Assembly: GCA_028280715.1 (NCBI GenBank)
Contig: JANQLG010000026.1
Span: 1-64,000, forward strand
Direction: 5' to 3'
Origin: Spongiibacteraceae bacterium
GTDB taxonomy: Bacteria; Pseudomonadota; Gammaproteobacteria; Pseudomonadales; Dasaniaceae
DNA length: 64,000 bases
Below the pieces are notes generated by a model. That model was not told the DNA's origin. It made no database searches and saw only the letters and a program-made list of their open reading frames with translations. Shown here piece after piece: positions 43,865-53,352 of the stretch (positions within the stretch are counted from its first letter, which is position 1; each line of letters opens with the position of its first letter). The position numbers were made by a program, and so were the translations under genes.

Positions 43865-43949
43865 TACAAATATTAGCCATTGCAAATACCTGGCAAGTTA
43901 TCGTTGTAGTGTTTGTGTCGCCACATACGTGCCTGGTAATCAACCGGGG

Positions 43950-44876
43950 TTAGGCAACAGGTGCCAACCAATCGATATTTTGCTCACGGCGGCCTTTGAC
44001 AGCATCGAAGTACATGGTCTGTAGCTTCTCGGTAATCGGCCCACGATCGCCACTGCCGATTAAGCGGCCATCCAATTCACGGATAGGTAGTACTTCCGCT
44101 GCGGTGCCAGTGAAAAAGGCCTCATCAGCAACATAAACCTCATCGCGGGTGATACGCTTTTCTTCAATCTCGTAACCCAGCTCTGCCGCCAACGTGAAAA
44201 TGGTATTGCGGGTAATGCCGTCCAGACAGCTGGTCAGCTCAGGCGTGTAGATACGACCATTGCGTACTACAAAAATATTCTCACCACTGCCCTCTGCCAC
44301 GTAACCTTCGTTATCTAACAGCAATGCTTCATCGCAGCCACTGTCCAAGGCTTCCTTCAGGGCCAGCATAGAATTAATGTAATGACCATTGGCCTTTGCT
44401 TTACACATGGAGATGTTAACGTGATGACGCGTGTAAGAAGAGCAGCGAACTTTGATACCATGATCGCGAGCTTCCGGCGACATATAGGAAGGCCAGTGCC
44501 AGGCGGCAACCATCACATGAACTTTCAGATTATCAGCGCGCAAACCCATTCCCTCTGATCCGTAAAAGACCATTGGGCGCAAGTACGCTTCATGTAGATC
44601 ATTCTCACGAACTACCGCCTTTTGCGCTTCGTTTAATTCTTCCTTAGAAAAAGGCATATCCATCATCAGAATATGCGCTGAGCGAAACAGACGGTCGGTA
44701 TGTTCCTGCAGTTTAAAAATACATGTTCCATGGCTTTCGGTTTCATAGGCTCGCACACCTTCAAACACACCTAAACCGTAATGCAATGTGTGTGTCAGCA
44801 CGTGTACCTTGGCATCACGCCAGGGAACCATTTCACCATCTAACCAGATAAGACCATCGCGGTCGGCCATGGACAT
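43950..44876 (-). CDS. ilvE: Branched-chain amino acid aminotransferase
   Basis: PLP class IV aminotransferase for the last step of Val, Leu and Ile synthesis. 308 residues, the family length. LHYGLGVFEGVRAYET (31-46), CKAKANGHYINSMLA with the PLP Lys161, EGYVAEGSGENIFVVRNG and LDGITRNTIFTLAAELGY are diagnostic, as is EAFFTGTAAEVLPIRELDGR. Placement between glnE and LPS-core genes matches Pseudomonas. ATG 44876; 66 bases from the glnE stop. Confidence 0.95.
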   Translation of the reverse strand: MSMADRDGLIWLDGEMVPWRDAKVHVLTHTLHYGLGVFEGVRAYETESHGTCIFKLQEHTDRLFRSAHILMMDMPFSKEELNEAQKAVVRENDLHEAYLRPMVFYGSEGMGLRADNLKVHVMVAAWHWPSYMSPEARDHGIKVRCSSYTRHHVNISMCKAKANGHYINSMLALKEALDSGCDEALLLDNEGYVAEGSGENIFVVRNGRIYTPELTSCLDGITRNTIFTLAAELGYEIEEKRITRDEVYVADEAFFTGTAAEVLPIRELDGRLIGSGDRGPITEKLQTMYFDAVKGRREQNIDWLAPVA

Positions 44877-44942
44877 AACAAACTCCTCACTACCTTTATA
44901 AAAGCTTTGCTTATTTAAAACTGTGCTTACGTCGCGCTAAAT

Positions 44943-47873
44943 TTAGCCGATCAATTCCTGCCATTTCTTTTTCACCACCTGCCGATGTACCTCATAATTC
45001 GCTAGCGGTGCCTCATTGGCTTGTTGCTGCAGGCTCAAACGATGAGCCTGTGACCGATAGGCTTTGTAGGCTTCAGTCAATGCATCGACTTCATCACCCT
45101 CAAATAAGCCCTCCTGCGCAAGTGTTTCCAGAATTCGAATATTATCTGAATAGACCGCTAAAGCAGGGTGTTGGTGCGACCAAACAAGGACCGCGTATTG
45201 CACCATAAATTCGATGTCGACGATAGCTCCGTTGCCATGTTTCAGATGAAATACTGGGTTTTTGTCAGTCTCCAGGCCCTTTGGTTGCAAATGGTCACGC
45301 ATTTTTTGCCGCATCTCGGCCACTTCTGTACGTAGTTTGTCAGCATCTCTGCTGTGACAGAGTAATTGTTTTCTGAGCGCTTCAAAGCGCAATGCTAAAT
45401 CCTGATCACCTGCCACTACTCTTGCCCGCACCAAAGCTTGATGCTCCCAGGTCCAGGCCTGCTCCCGCTGGTATTGCTCAAAAGCATTGAGCGAGGACAC
45501 CAATAAACCCGATGTACCCGAAGGCCTGAGTCGCATATCCACGTCATACAACATGCCTGACGCAGTTTGCGCAGTAAGAATATGAATCATGCGCTGACCG
45601 AGCCTGGTAAAAAATAGACCATTATCGATGGGTCTATCACCATCGGTCGCCAACCCGGAGGCAGCATCGTGAATAAAAACCAAATCCAGATCCGAACCAT
45701 GTCCAAGCTCAATACCACCGAGTTTGCCATAACCGACAACGATAAAACCTTTATCGCGTTTTTCGCCGTGGGCCAGCCGCGGCCGGCCGTGTTTAGCTAC
45801 CAGGTGGTCCCAGGCTAGATCCAGCACACGCTCCAAAATCACTTCGGCAATCATGGTGAGATAATCGCTGACGCGCATCAACGGCAAACGCTCGGTCACC
45901 TCGGCAGCAGCCACATGTAGTCGATGCGACAGTTTGAAATAGCGCAAAGCTTCCATATGCGATTCCAGGTCATCGCCTGGAATACGCAAAACCAATTGGT
46001 GTAAATCATCCCGCAACGCTTCTTTTTCAGGCACATGATAAAGCGTGCGAGCATCTAACAACTCATCCAGCAATAGCGGATACTTCGACAGCTGTTTTGA
46101 AATCCAGGGGCTAGCTGAACATAAAACCACCAGCTGTTTTAAGGCCTTGGGATTTTCAATCAGCAACACCAAATAAGCTGTACGCCTTAATACTGCTTCC
46201 ACCAATTGCAGAATTCGCAATAGCGTTTCCGAAGGTTGCTCTGCCTCAACAACGGCTGCCAGTAACAATGGCATAAATTGATCTAATCGCTCACGACCTA
46301 TCGGTTGCATACGCTGCACATGACTATCTTCGCGCAACTGTTGCATTCTGTTGACAATATCTTCGGCTCTTTCATGCCCTGCATCTAACAAAATACCTAA
46401 GCTGTTATGTTCATACCCTAACCAGAACGAAGACCATTGAGTATCAATTTTATTTTGCTGTACACTTTTTTCTTCATCATTGGAATCTGGATTAGCAATC
46501 ACTCGACGAAATTCCAAATTCACACCGTCTCGATGGGTAGCTAATGCTTGGCTAAAATTTTCCCAACTGGAAAAGCCCATCGCAAACGCCAAAGCTTGCC
46601 TCGGCACTTCAGCGGTCGGAAGACGTTGTGTCTGCTGATCGTTATAAGCTTGTATAGCATGTTCAGTATTGCGCAAAAAAATGTACGCTTCGCGCAATTG
46701 CCATGCAGATTCCTCTGGCAAATAGCGATTAACTGCCAGTACTGTTAAAGCTTTTAGTACGCGTCTTTCCTGCAGTTCAAATTCACGCCCGCCACGAATT
46801 AACTGGAAACACTGAACAATAAATTCAATCTCTCGAATACCACCAGCGCCCAATTTGACATCGCTATCGAGCTTGCGACGCTTCACTTCTTGCCTAATCA
46901 TCTGTTTCATTGACCGCAGGGATTCAACAGCGGAATAATCGATATAGCGGCGATAAGTAAAGGGGCGTAATAAATCCATTAACGCTTGGCATTGCTCAGG
47001 TTTACCTGTCAGCGCGCGCGCCTTGATCATTGCATAGCGCTCCCAGTCACGCCCTTGATCCTGATAATATTCTTCCATCGCGTCAAAACTGAGAACCAAT
47101 GGCCCGCTTTGTCCGTAGGGACGCAAGCGCATATCAACCCGAAATACAAAACCATCGACTGTTACATTATCTAAGGAATGAATGAGCTTACGCGCCAGCC
47201 GGGTAAAAAATTCACTGTTATCGAGGCTCTTTTTTTCACCCGGTTTAGCACCTTGCGTTTCACCGGAATAAGGAAAACAAAAAATCAGATCAATATCGGA
47301 GGAGAGATTTAATTCCCTAGCACCCAACTTGCCCATGCCCAGCACAATCATTTTTTGCTCGATCCAATCACCATCCTGTTGCGCCATGGGTTTGCCATAT
47401 ATTTTGGCTAAACGCCGATGATGAAATGCCAAAGCCTGTTGAATCGAGACTTCAGCTAAAGCGCTAATGTCTGCGGTAGTTTCCTTTAGGTCAGCCAGGC
47501 GGTTGATATCACGCCAGATAATGCGCAGCATTTCCCTGTTTCGGTTAATACGTAAGCACTGATCGAATTGGTTTTCATCCCATTCTTCGGCAGAGAGATC
47601 TGCCTGCAAAATAGTGTGAACTTCCTTGTCGCTGTTAGCCCGAAATAGACGCCCGCTTTCAGCTAAAGACTGTAAAATCTGCGGAGTGCGAATACAAAAA
47701 TTAGCGGCAAAAGCACTAGCTGACCAAGTGGTAAATAAGCCGTTTTTAAAGGCTGAATTAGAGAGCTGTTGCTTTAACCACTCACTATAATCCGGATTGC
47801 GCTCATAAAACTGCTGCAAAAATTGTTGAACTTCCTGTTCCAGCAAATCCGGCAAAATGATGGGCTGACTCAT
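44943..47873 (-). CDS. glnE: Glutamine synthetase adenylyltransferase / deadenylase
   Basis: Bifunctional regulator that adenylylates and deadenylylates glutamine synthetase under PII control. About 976 residues. The two nucleotidyltransferase domains show up as SSDIDLIFCFPYSGET (near 190) and GHGSDLDLVFIHDA (near 730), each followed by FFTRL and MRLRP-G-SG segments. The frame starts with ATG 47879, but ATG 47873 has an AGGA ribosome site at the usual spacing (6 bases), so it is preferred. It begins 9-15 bases after the PilB-like gene stop, which suggests co-transcription. Confidence 0.95.
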   Translation of the reverse strand: MSQPIILPDLLEQEVQQFLQQFYERNPDYSEWLKQQLSNSAFKNGLFTTWSASAFAANFCIRTPQILQSLAESGRLFRANSDKEVHTILQADLSAEEWDENQFDQCLRINRNREMLRIIWRDINRLADLKETTADISALAEVSIQQALAFHHRRLAKIYGKPMAQQDGDWIEQKMIVLGMGKLGARELNLSSDIDLIFCFPYSGETQGAKPGEKKSLDNSEFFTRLARKLIHSLDNVTVDGFVFRVDMRLRPYGQSGPLVLSFDAMEEYYQDQGRDWERYAMIKARALTGKPEQCQALMDLLRPFTYRRYIDYSAVESLRSMKQMIRQEVKRRKLDSDVKLGAGGIREIEFIVQCFQLIRGGREFELQERRVLKALTVLAVNRYLPEESAWQLREAYIFLRNTEHAIQAYNDQQTQRLPTAEVPRQALAFAMGFSSWENFSQALATHRDGVNLEFRRVIANPDSNDEEKSVQQNKIDTQWSSFWLGYEHNSLGILLDAGHERAEDIVNRMQQLREDSHVQRMQPIGRERLDQFMPLLLAAVVEAEQPSETLLRILQLVEAVLRRTAYLVLLIENPKALKQLVVLCSASPWISKQLSKYPLLLDELLDARTLYHVPEKEALRDDLHQLVLRIPGDDLESHMEALRYFKLSHRLHVAAAEVTERLPLMRVSDYLTMIAEVILERVLDLAWDHLVAKHGRPRLAHGEKRDKGFIVVGYGKLGGIELGHGSDLDLVFIHDAASGLATDGDRPIDNGLFFTRLGQRMIHILTAQTASGMLYDVDMRLRPSGTSGLLVSSLNAFEQYQREQAWTWEHQALVRARVVAGDQDLALRFEALRKQLLCHSRDADKLRTEVAEMRQKMRDHLQPKGLETDKNPVFHLKHGNGAIVDIEFMVQYAVLVWSHQHPALAVYSDNIRILETLAQEGLFEGDEVDALTEAYKAYRSQAHRLSLQQQANEAPLANYEVHRQVVKKKWQELIG

Positions 47874-47887
47874 CACCATTCCTGAAT

Positions 47888-49678
47888 TTAATTTTTAGGC
47901 GGCGCAACTCTTAATACTTCAGCAATTGTTGTTTCACCCGCAGCAATTTTTTGTGCGCCAGAAATTCTTAAACTTCTCATCCCCTCCTTCATACCCTGGC
48001 GACGAATACTATCGATACTCACTTGATCAGTAATCATTTCCTGCACAGGTTCAGACATAAGAAGAATTTCATAAATTCCTTGCCGGCCATAGTAACCGGT
48101 ATTCCGACACTCCAAACAACCCTGGGGTTTATATACTTTTTTCGGCAAAGGCATTTTCCATGGCAGGGTTAAATCCTGCCAATCCTGTTCACTGATGTGG
48201 TCTTCAGTTTTACAGTGAGGGCAAAGTGTTCTCACCAAGCGCTGCGCCATTACACCCAGCACGGTAGCTTTCAATAAATAAGATGGCACACCCAGCTCTA
48301 ACAATCTGGTTATGGCGCTGGGGGCATCATTAGTGTGCAGTGTCGATAATACCAGGTGTCCGGTCAGTGCCGCCTGAATCGCCATTTCAGCCGTTTCCAA
48401 ATCGCGGATCTCGCCGATCATAATAATGTCCGGGTCCTGCCGCATTAAAGAACGCACACCGCTGGCAAAATCCAGATCAATATTGTGTTGCACCTGCATC
48501 TGGTTAAAGCTGCCTTCTACCATTTCAATGGGATCTTCAATAGTGCAGACATTTACTTCCGATGTGGCCAGTTGTTTTAAACTGGAATAGAGCGTCGTCG
48601 TTTTACCCGAACCAGTGGGGCCGGTAACCAACACAATACCATGCGGTTTTTCGATCATGCCCTGCCATCGTTGATAGTCCTCATTGGCTAAACCCAGTTC
48701 ATCAAAACTTCGCAGCAACACATCAGGGTCAAAAATCCGCATTACCAGTTTTTCCCCAAAGGCAGTGGGCATGGTCGATAAACGCATTTCCACTTCATTG
48801 CCTTCCGGCGATTTGGTTTTTAAACGACCATCCTGTGGTTTTCTTTTCTCTGCTACATTTAAACGGCCCAGAATTTTGATGCGACTGGTAATCGCGTTGC
48901 CCACCTGCACCGGAAAGTCGTTAACGTTGTACAGCACGCCATCAATACGAAAACGGATATGCGCCAGCTCACGGCGCGGTTCAATATGAATATCACTGGC
49001 ACGCTGATCGAAGGCATACTGCAAAATCCAATCGACGATATTAACGATATGCTGATCATTGGCATCAGGGTCTGTCATATCCCCCAATTCCAATAATTGT
49101 TCGAAGTTAGTAATGCCCGCCGCTGCACTATTGCCTGAGGTAGCGCCGGTAGCACCCCGGACAGATTTAGCCAGGCTGTAAAACTCTACGGTGTAGCGTT
49201 TGAGCACATCGGGATCGATCAACACCCGTTTGATCGGACGTCGCAACACATGCTCAAGATTATTCTGCCAGCTACTAATATAAGGTTCGCAACTGGCGAT
49301 GGTAACGTCGTCGCGGGTAACCTCCACTGCCAGAATTTTATGACGTTGAGCAAACTCAAAGGACATCACTTCAGTAATAGAAGGTACATTGATTTTCAAT
49401 GGGTCGAGATGAAATAAAGCTTGCTGGCAACTGTCAGCAAGCCAGCTCATCAAGGTTTCCATATCCAGCCTGGATGCAGGATTGCGGTTATCCACCAAAT
49501 TCTGTGAGGCAATGTACACCAGAGGATGCATCACCGCCTGTTCTTTATTACGCGGCGTATTTAGCAATGCAGTATGCGCTTCGGATGTAATCAACCCCTG
49601 ACGCAATAAATCATCCATCAATGTTCGCAAATCCAGAGCACGATCTGCACGATTAGCTTGTGCTGTTACCACTTCCAC
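47888..49678 (-). CDS. PilB/GspE-family type II/IV secretion ATPase (orphan)
   Basis: Hexameric assembly ATPase of 596 residues. An N-terminal GSPII_E_N-like domain (about 1-190) is followed by the ATPase core: VTGPTGSGKTTTLYSSLKQL (Walker A near 352), CTIEDPIEMVEGSFNQMQVQ (Asp box), MRQDPDIIMIGEIRDLETAE (Walker B), TGHLVLSTLHTND (His box). The tetracysteine zinc site is split as CPHCKTED (near 484) and CLECRNTGY (near 521). No other pilus or secretion gene is in the window, so its partners lie elsewhere. Located just upstream of glnE. Confidence 0.9.
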   Translation of the reverse strand: MEVVTAQANRADRALDLRTLMDDLLRQGLITSEAHTALLNTPRNKEQAVMHPLVYIASQNLVDNRNPASRLDMETLMSWLADSCQQALFHLDPLKINVPSITEVMSFEFAQRHKILAVEVTRDDVTIASCEPYISSWQNNLEHVLRRPIKRVLIDPDVLKRYTVEFYSLAKSVRGATGATSGNSAAAGITNFEQLLELGDMTDPDANDQHIVNIVDWILQYAFDQRASDIHIEPRRELAHIRFRIDGVLYNVNDFPVQVGNAITSRIKILGRLNVAEKRKPQDGRLKTKSPEGNEVEMRLSTMPTAFGEKLVMRIFDPDVLLRSFDELGLANEDYQRWQGMIEKPHGIVLVTGPTGSGKTTTLYSSLKQLATSEVNVCTIEDPIEMVEGSFNQMQVQHNIDLDFASGVRSLMRQDPDIIMIGEIRDLETAEMAIQAALTGHLVLSTLHTNDAPSAITRLLELGVPSYLLKATVLGVMAQRLVRTLCPHCKTEDHISEQDWQDLTLPWKMPLPKKVYKPQGCLECRNTGYYGRQGIYEILLMSEPVQEMITDQVSIDSIRRQGMKEGMRSLRISGAQKIAAGETTIAEVLRVAPPKN

Positions 49679-49824
49679 CCGACCTCCAACGTCATGTCTT
49701 TTTTATAAGGATAACCTTCTAATTATGAACCACTATCGCTCTGCTGCCAGCTATTCAATCGTAAGAATGTCTTACTTATCACGAATTAACTCAACATCGA
49801 GCCCTTTAACACGGCCTCACCGAA

Positions 49825-49834
49825 GGAATATTCC
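49825..49834. promoter_or_regulatory. GGAATATTCC palindrome upstream of argE
   Basis: A 10-bp perfect palindrome, flanked by partial ACCG/CGGT symmetry, about 56 bases before the argE ATG. A possible -10 (TATGAT, 49847-49852) follows. Could be an operator or just AT-rich chance; I do not recognise a regulator. Confidence 0.25.
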
Positions 49835-49889
49835 GGTAAATCGCGCTATGATGAGCACTCAATAACTGCCGTTAAAGTGAGCTCGATTA

Positions 49890-51041
49890 ATGCCAAATAC
49901 CGTGCCATCCCTTTTAAGCATGCTGAAAGAACTGTTGAGTGAAATCTCTGTAAGCTCGACTTCAGCACAGTGGGATACCGGCAATATCAAGGTTATCGAA
50001 AAGCTTTCGGGCTGGCTCACCACTCTCGGATTTAACTGTGAAATCATGCCACTGGATGGAAATCCCAACAAAGCCAATCTCATTGCCACCCTAGGCAACG
50101 GACCTGGTGGACTGGTGTTGGCAGGGCATACCGATACTGTACCCTTTAACGAAGAGCGCTGGGACATGAACCCGCTGACGCTGACCGAGCGCGACAATAA
50201 ACTATTCGGGCTAGGATCTACCGATATGAAGGGCTTCTTCCCCATCGCCATTGAAGCAGCCAAAGACTTTCTCGACAAACCATTAGAAGAACCATTAATT
50301 ATTCTCGCCACAGCCGATGAAGAAAGTTCGATGGATGGCGCACGCCAACTGGCCGCACAGGGAGCACCCAAGGCTCGCTTTGCCGTAATAGGTGAACCCA
50401 CTGACTTAAAGCCGATTCGCATGCACAAGGGTATGATGATGCAGGCTGTCACCGTCATAGGTCGCGCCGGTCACTCATCAAACCCCAGCCTTGGCAACAA
50501 TGCGATGGAAGCCATGCATGTGGTGATGTCGGGCATTCTTGCTTTTAGAGCAGAATTGCAACAGCGCTATCAAAATCCACTGTTTGAAGTCGCCGTCCCC
50601 ACTTTGAATCTAGGCTGTATCCACGGCGGCGACAATCCCAATCGTATTTGTGGCCAGTGCGAAATGCATTTCGACCTGCGCGCCTTACCCGGCATGAATA
50701 ACGATGAACTACAGGCTGAGCTACAGCAACGACTGCAACCGCTGGCTGAACAACTTAAGGTCAACATCAGTCTGCGCGCACTGATTAAAAACGTACAACC
50801 CTTCGAGCAGTCAGCCGATTCTGAATTGGTAAAATTTGCGGAGAAACTCACCGGCCACAGTGCCGAGCCCGTTGCCTTCGCCACCGAGGCCCCCTTTATG
50901 CAACAGTTAGGCATGGACACTATTGTCATGGGACCCGGCTCCATCGACCAGGCCCATCAGCCCAATGAATTTATGAGCACCAGCCAGGTACAGCCCGCAG
51001 TCAATATTTTCAAACAATTAATTGCCAACTATTGCCTGTAA
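49890..51041 (+). CDS. argE: Acetylornithine deacetylase
   Basis: Zinc-dependent M20 amidohydrolase that releases ornithine from N-acetylornithine in the linear arginine pathway. 383 residues, usual length. LAGHTDTVPF (His80, Asp82), GLGSTDMKGFFP (Asp112), TADEESSMDGA (Glu144/145), HGGDNPNRICGQCEMHFDLR and the final GPGSIDQAHQPNEF (metal His) are in order. It is divergent from the PilB-like gene over a 211-base gap and followed by argA 86 bases downstream on the same strand, so the two form an arginine pair. Confidence 0.95.
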   Translation: MPNTVPSLLSMLKELLSEISVSSTSAQWDTGNIKVIEKLSGWLTTLGFNCEIMPLDGNPNKANLIATLGNGPGGLVLAGHTDTVPFNEERWDMNPLTLTERDNKLFGLGSTDMKGFFPIAIEAAKDFLDKPLEEPLIILATADEESSMDGARQLAAQGAPKARFAVIGEPTDLKPIRMHKGMMMQAVTVIGRAGHSSNPSLGNNAMEAMHVVMSGILAFRAELQQRYQNPLFEVAVPTLNLGCIHGGDNPNRICGQCEMHFDLRALPGMNNDELQAELQQRLQPLAEQLKVNISLRALIKNVQPFEQSADSELVKFAEKLTGHSAEPVAFATEAPFMQQLGMDTIVMGPGSIDQAHQPNEFMSTSQVQPAVNIFKQLIANYCL

Positions 51042-51127
51042 ACTGGTACTTGCCTCCTCTGCGCTTGCCCTGTCGGTTTTTTATCCGCACAATATCCACA
51101 CTGAAAACTTTCAACTAGAAAACTGTC

Positions 51128-52435
51128 GTGACTACCACAAAAGACTACGTCAAATGGTTCAGAAACTCAGCGCCATATATTAATGCGCATAGAGGGAAGA
51201 CCTTTGTACTGGTGATTTCTGGCGAAGCCATAGCTCACGATAATTTTGCCAATATTATTCATGACATAGCCCTGCTCAATAGCCTTGGTGTCAAACTGGT
51301 ACTGGTACATGGTGCACGACCTCAAATTGAAGAGCGCACGGCGCTACGTAATGTCGATAGCAGATTTAACAACGATATCAGAATTACCGATGCTGAAACT
51401 CTGGAATGCGTGAAAGATGCCGCAGGCTCTTTGCGTGCACATATCGAAGCATTGTTGACAATGGGCTTGGCTAATTCACCCATGCATGGTTCACAAATCA
51501 GAGTGTGTTCCGGTAATTTTGTCATTGCCAAGCCAATCGGTGTGCAGGATGGTGTCGATTTCGAACACACGGGCAAGGTAAGGCGCATCGACAAGCAAAG
51601 TATTCAGACCCAGCTGGAAAATAATGCAATTGTTTTACTGTCTTCGATTGGTTACTCACCCACCGGTGAAATCTTCAATTTGTCCATGGAAGATGTTGCC
51701 ACACAGGCAGCGATTACACTTAAAGCTGACAAGCTCATCGCGCTAACCGATCGGGATGGCTTATTTGATGAGCAGAACCAACTCATTCAAAATTGCGAAG
51801 TCAGCACCATAAAAAATCTGTTAGTCCAAAGCACAGATTGCCACCCAAAAAAATTGTTGAGCGCAATCGTACACAGCGGAGAAAATGGTGTTAACCGTTG
51901 TCACTGCGTGAGCTATATTGATGACGGCGCATTGCTGCAGGAGCTGTTCACACGCGATGGTGCCGGCACGTTGATCGCACAGGATTACTACGAGCTGCTG
52001 CGGCCCGCCAGCATTGACGATGTTGGCGGCATCCTGGAGTTAATAGAACCGCTGGAAGCAGAGGGTATACTGGTAAAACGCTCCAGAGAATTACTGGAAA
52101 ATGAAATTCATCAATTCACCGTTGTTGAGCGTGACGGCATGGTAGTGGCCTGCGCGGCCTTATATCCTTTTCCTGAAAGCAACAGTGGCGAAATCGCCTG
52201 TTTGGTTACGCACCCGGATTATCGGGGAGAGGATAGAGGCGAACGGTTATTAAATGCTCTAGAGGCTGAAGCAACAAAAAAACAGTTATCAACGGTATTT
52301 GTACTCACCACGCAAACGGCTCATTGGTTTCAGGAACAGGGTTTTATTGAAACGAAGCAGGATCAACTGCCTGAACAAAAACAAAAATTGTATAATCTGC
52401 AGAGAAATTCAAAAGTCTTTGTTAAAACTGTCTGA
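51128..52435 (+). CDS. argA: N-acetylglutamate synthase
   Basis: First enzyme of arginine synthesis. 435 residues from GTG 51128; the start DYVKWFRNSAPYINAHRGKT matches the family beginning in Pseudomonas. The N-terminal amino-acid-kinase domain has LVLVHGARPQIEERTALRN (arginine/glutamate binding). A C-terminal GNAT domain contains CLVTHPDYRGEDRGERLLNA and QTAHWFQEQGF. Presence of both argA and argE argues for the linear, arginine-inhibited route. The Shine-Dalgarno is weak. Confidence 0.93.
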   Translation: MTTTKDYVKWFRNSAPYINAHRGKTFVLVISGEAIAHDNFANIIHDIALLNSLGVKLVLVHGARPQIEERTALRNVDSRFNNDIRITDAETLECVKDAAGSLRAHIEALLTMGLANSPMHGSQIRVCSGNFVIAKPIGVQDGVDFEHTGKVRRIDKQSIQTQLENNAIVLLSSIGYSPTGEIFNLSMEDVATQAAITLKADKLIALTDRDGLFDEQNQLIQNCEVSTIKNLLVQSTDCHPKKLLSAIVHSGENGVNRCHCVSYIDDGALLQELFTRDGAGTLIAQDYYELLRPASIDDVGGILELIEPLEAEGILVKRSRELLENEIHQFTVVERDGMVVACAALYPFPESNSGEIACLVTHPDYRGEDRGERLLNALEAEATKKQLSTVFVLTTQTAHWFQEQGFIETKQDQLPEQKQKLYNLQRNSKVFVKTV

Positions 52436-52475
52436 TGACATATCCACTTGCCTTTTATAAACACAGATAACTAGC

Positions 52476-53339
52476 TCATTCCTGCCAGCACTTTTCAATT
52501 TTGGCATCTTCGCCCATACGCAGTACGCGATTATTAACTTCAGGGGTTACTACTTTAAAACTTTCTATCCCAACACCATTTAAGGAAGCTCGAACATCTT
52601 CGCTCTTCTGATGCATAGTGGTAAATGTTAATTGATAATTTTGTTTCAGTGACTCAGTCAACTTGGGGTGGGCCATAATAACACCCCAAGGATATCCCGA
52701 TGGAATCTCTTTCACATACAACCTTTCTTTAATCGATTCTGAGGCGATCTGCCAACTAAACTCGGTTATCAAGGCATACTCTGCACTGCCATTTATTACG
52801 CGAATGAGATCTGCACCCCGCTCTAGACTTGTAACCGGAATAATAGATGGCCATATTTTCTTGTTTTCGCGTTCAATTATCGCTTTAAATAAATTCGTAA
52901 AACGCGGCATAAACGTTACTCTTTTTCCGGCAATATCTGCTAACGCTGATATCTCCTGACCGGATACAAGCAGTATATTAAACTCAACATGGGTAAAGAT
53001 CAGGGGTGTATATTCGCGTTGAAACAATGTATCTATCATTGGAGAATTGGTAAATATTAATGCTGCGTCTTCAAATCCATCACCCAAATAAATCTGACAT
53101 TTTTCTTTTTTAATGACTAAATCAATATCAGCTACGACAGAGAGATAATCTATTATTGGCTGAAGACGAGCCTGAAGTATCTGAGGGGGAAAATCAGTAT
53201 AGATAAGATAATGACTAGCTGGAGAGACTGACTGCTTGGTAACAAGCTCTTCAGAAAAAGATAAACTTATACCAAAAAGAATGAAATAAGCCAGTACACT
53301 GTTTAATGGTTTATAGCTTTTACATGTGAACACCTTCAA
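52476..53339 (-). CDS. PhnD-like periplasmic substrate-binding protein (orphan)
   Basis: 287 residues from TTG 53339; GTG 53333 (residue 3) has better-placed AGAGG and is an alternative. The N-terminus PLNSVLAYFILFGISLSFS is a signal peptide or anchor. The body has HYLIYTDFPPQILQARLQPI, IAGKRVTFMPRFTNLFKAII, LERGADLIRVINGSAEYALI and FSWQIASESIKERLYV, the layout of PhnD/SsuA-type binding proteins (phosphate/phosphonate/phosphite). No permease or ATPase genes adjoin. A C-terminal Cys (EKCWQE) is notable. Ligand unknown. Confidence 0.6.
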   Translation of the reverse strand: MKVFTCKSYKPLNSVLAYFILFGISLSFSEELVTKQSVSPASHYLIYTDFPPQILQARLQPIIDYLSVVADIDLVIKKEKCQIYLGDGFEDAALIFTNSPMIDTLFQREYTPLIFTHVEFNILLVSGQEISALADIAGKRVTFMPRFTNLFKAIIERENKKIWPSIIPVTSLERGADLIRVINGSAEYALITEFSWQIASESIKERLYVKEIPSGYPWGVIMAHPKLTESLKQNYQLTFTTMHQKSEDVRASLNGVGIESFKVVTPEVNNRVLRMGEDAKIEKCWQE

Positions 53340-53352
53340 TAGCCTCTATTGA
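53336..53352. repeat. TCAATAG-CCT-CTATTGA inverted repeat at a gene start
   Basis: Perfect 7+7 inverted repeat overlapping the start codon region of the PhnD-like gene. It could fold over the ribosome site (AGAGG lies in its loop side) and so affect translation start; it has no T tract. Confidence 0.35.

Noticed and set aside
49859-50458. Minus-strand 199-codon open frame
   Set aside because: Antisense to argE, whose motifs are intact; shadow composition (Ser/Arg/Pro-rich) and no family match.
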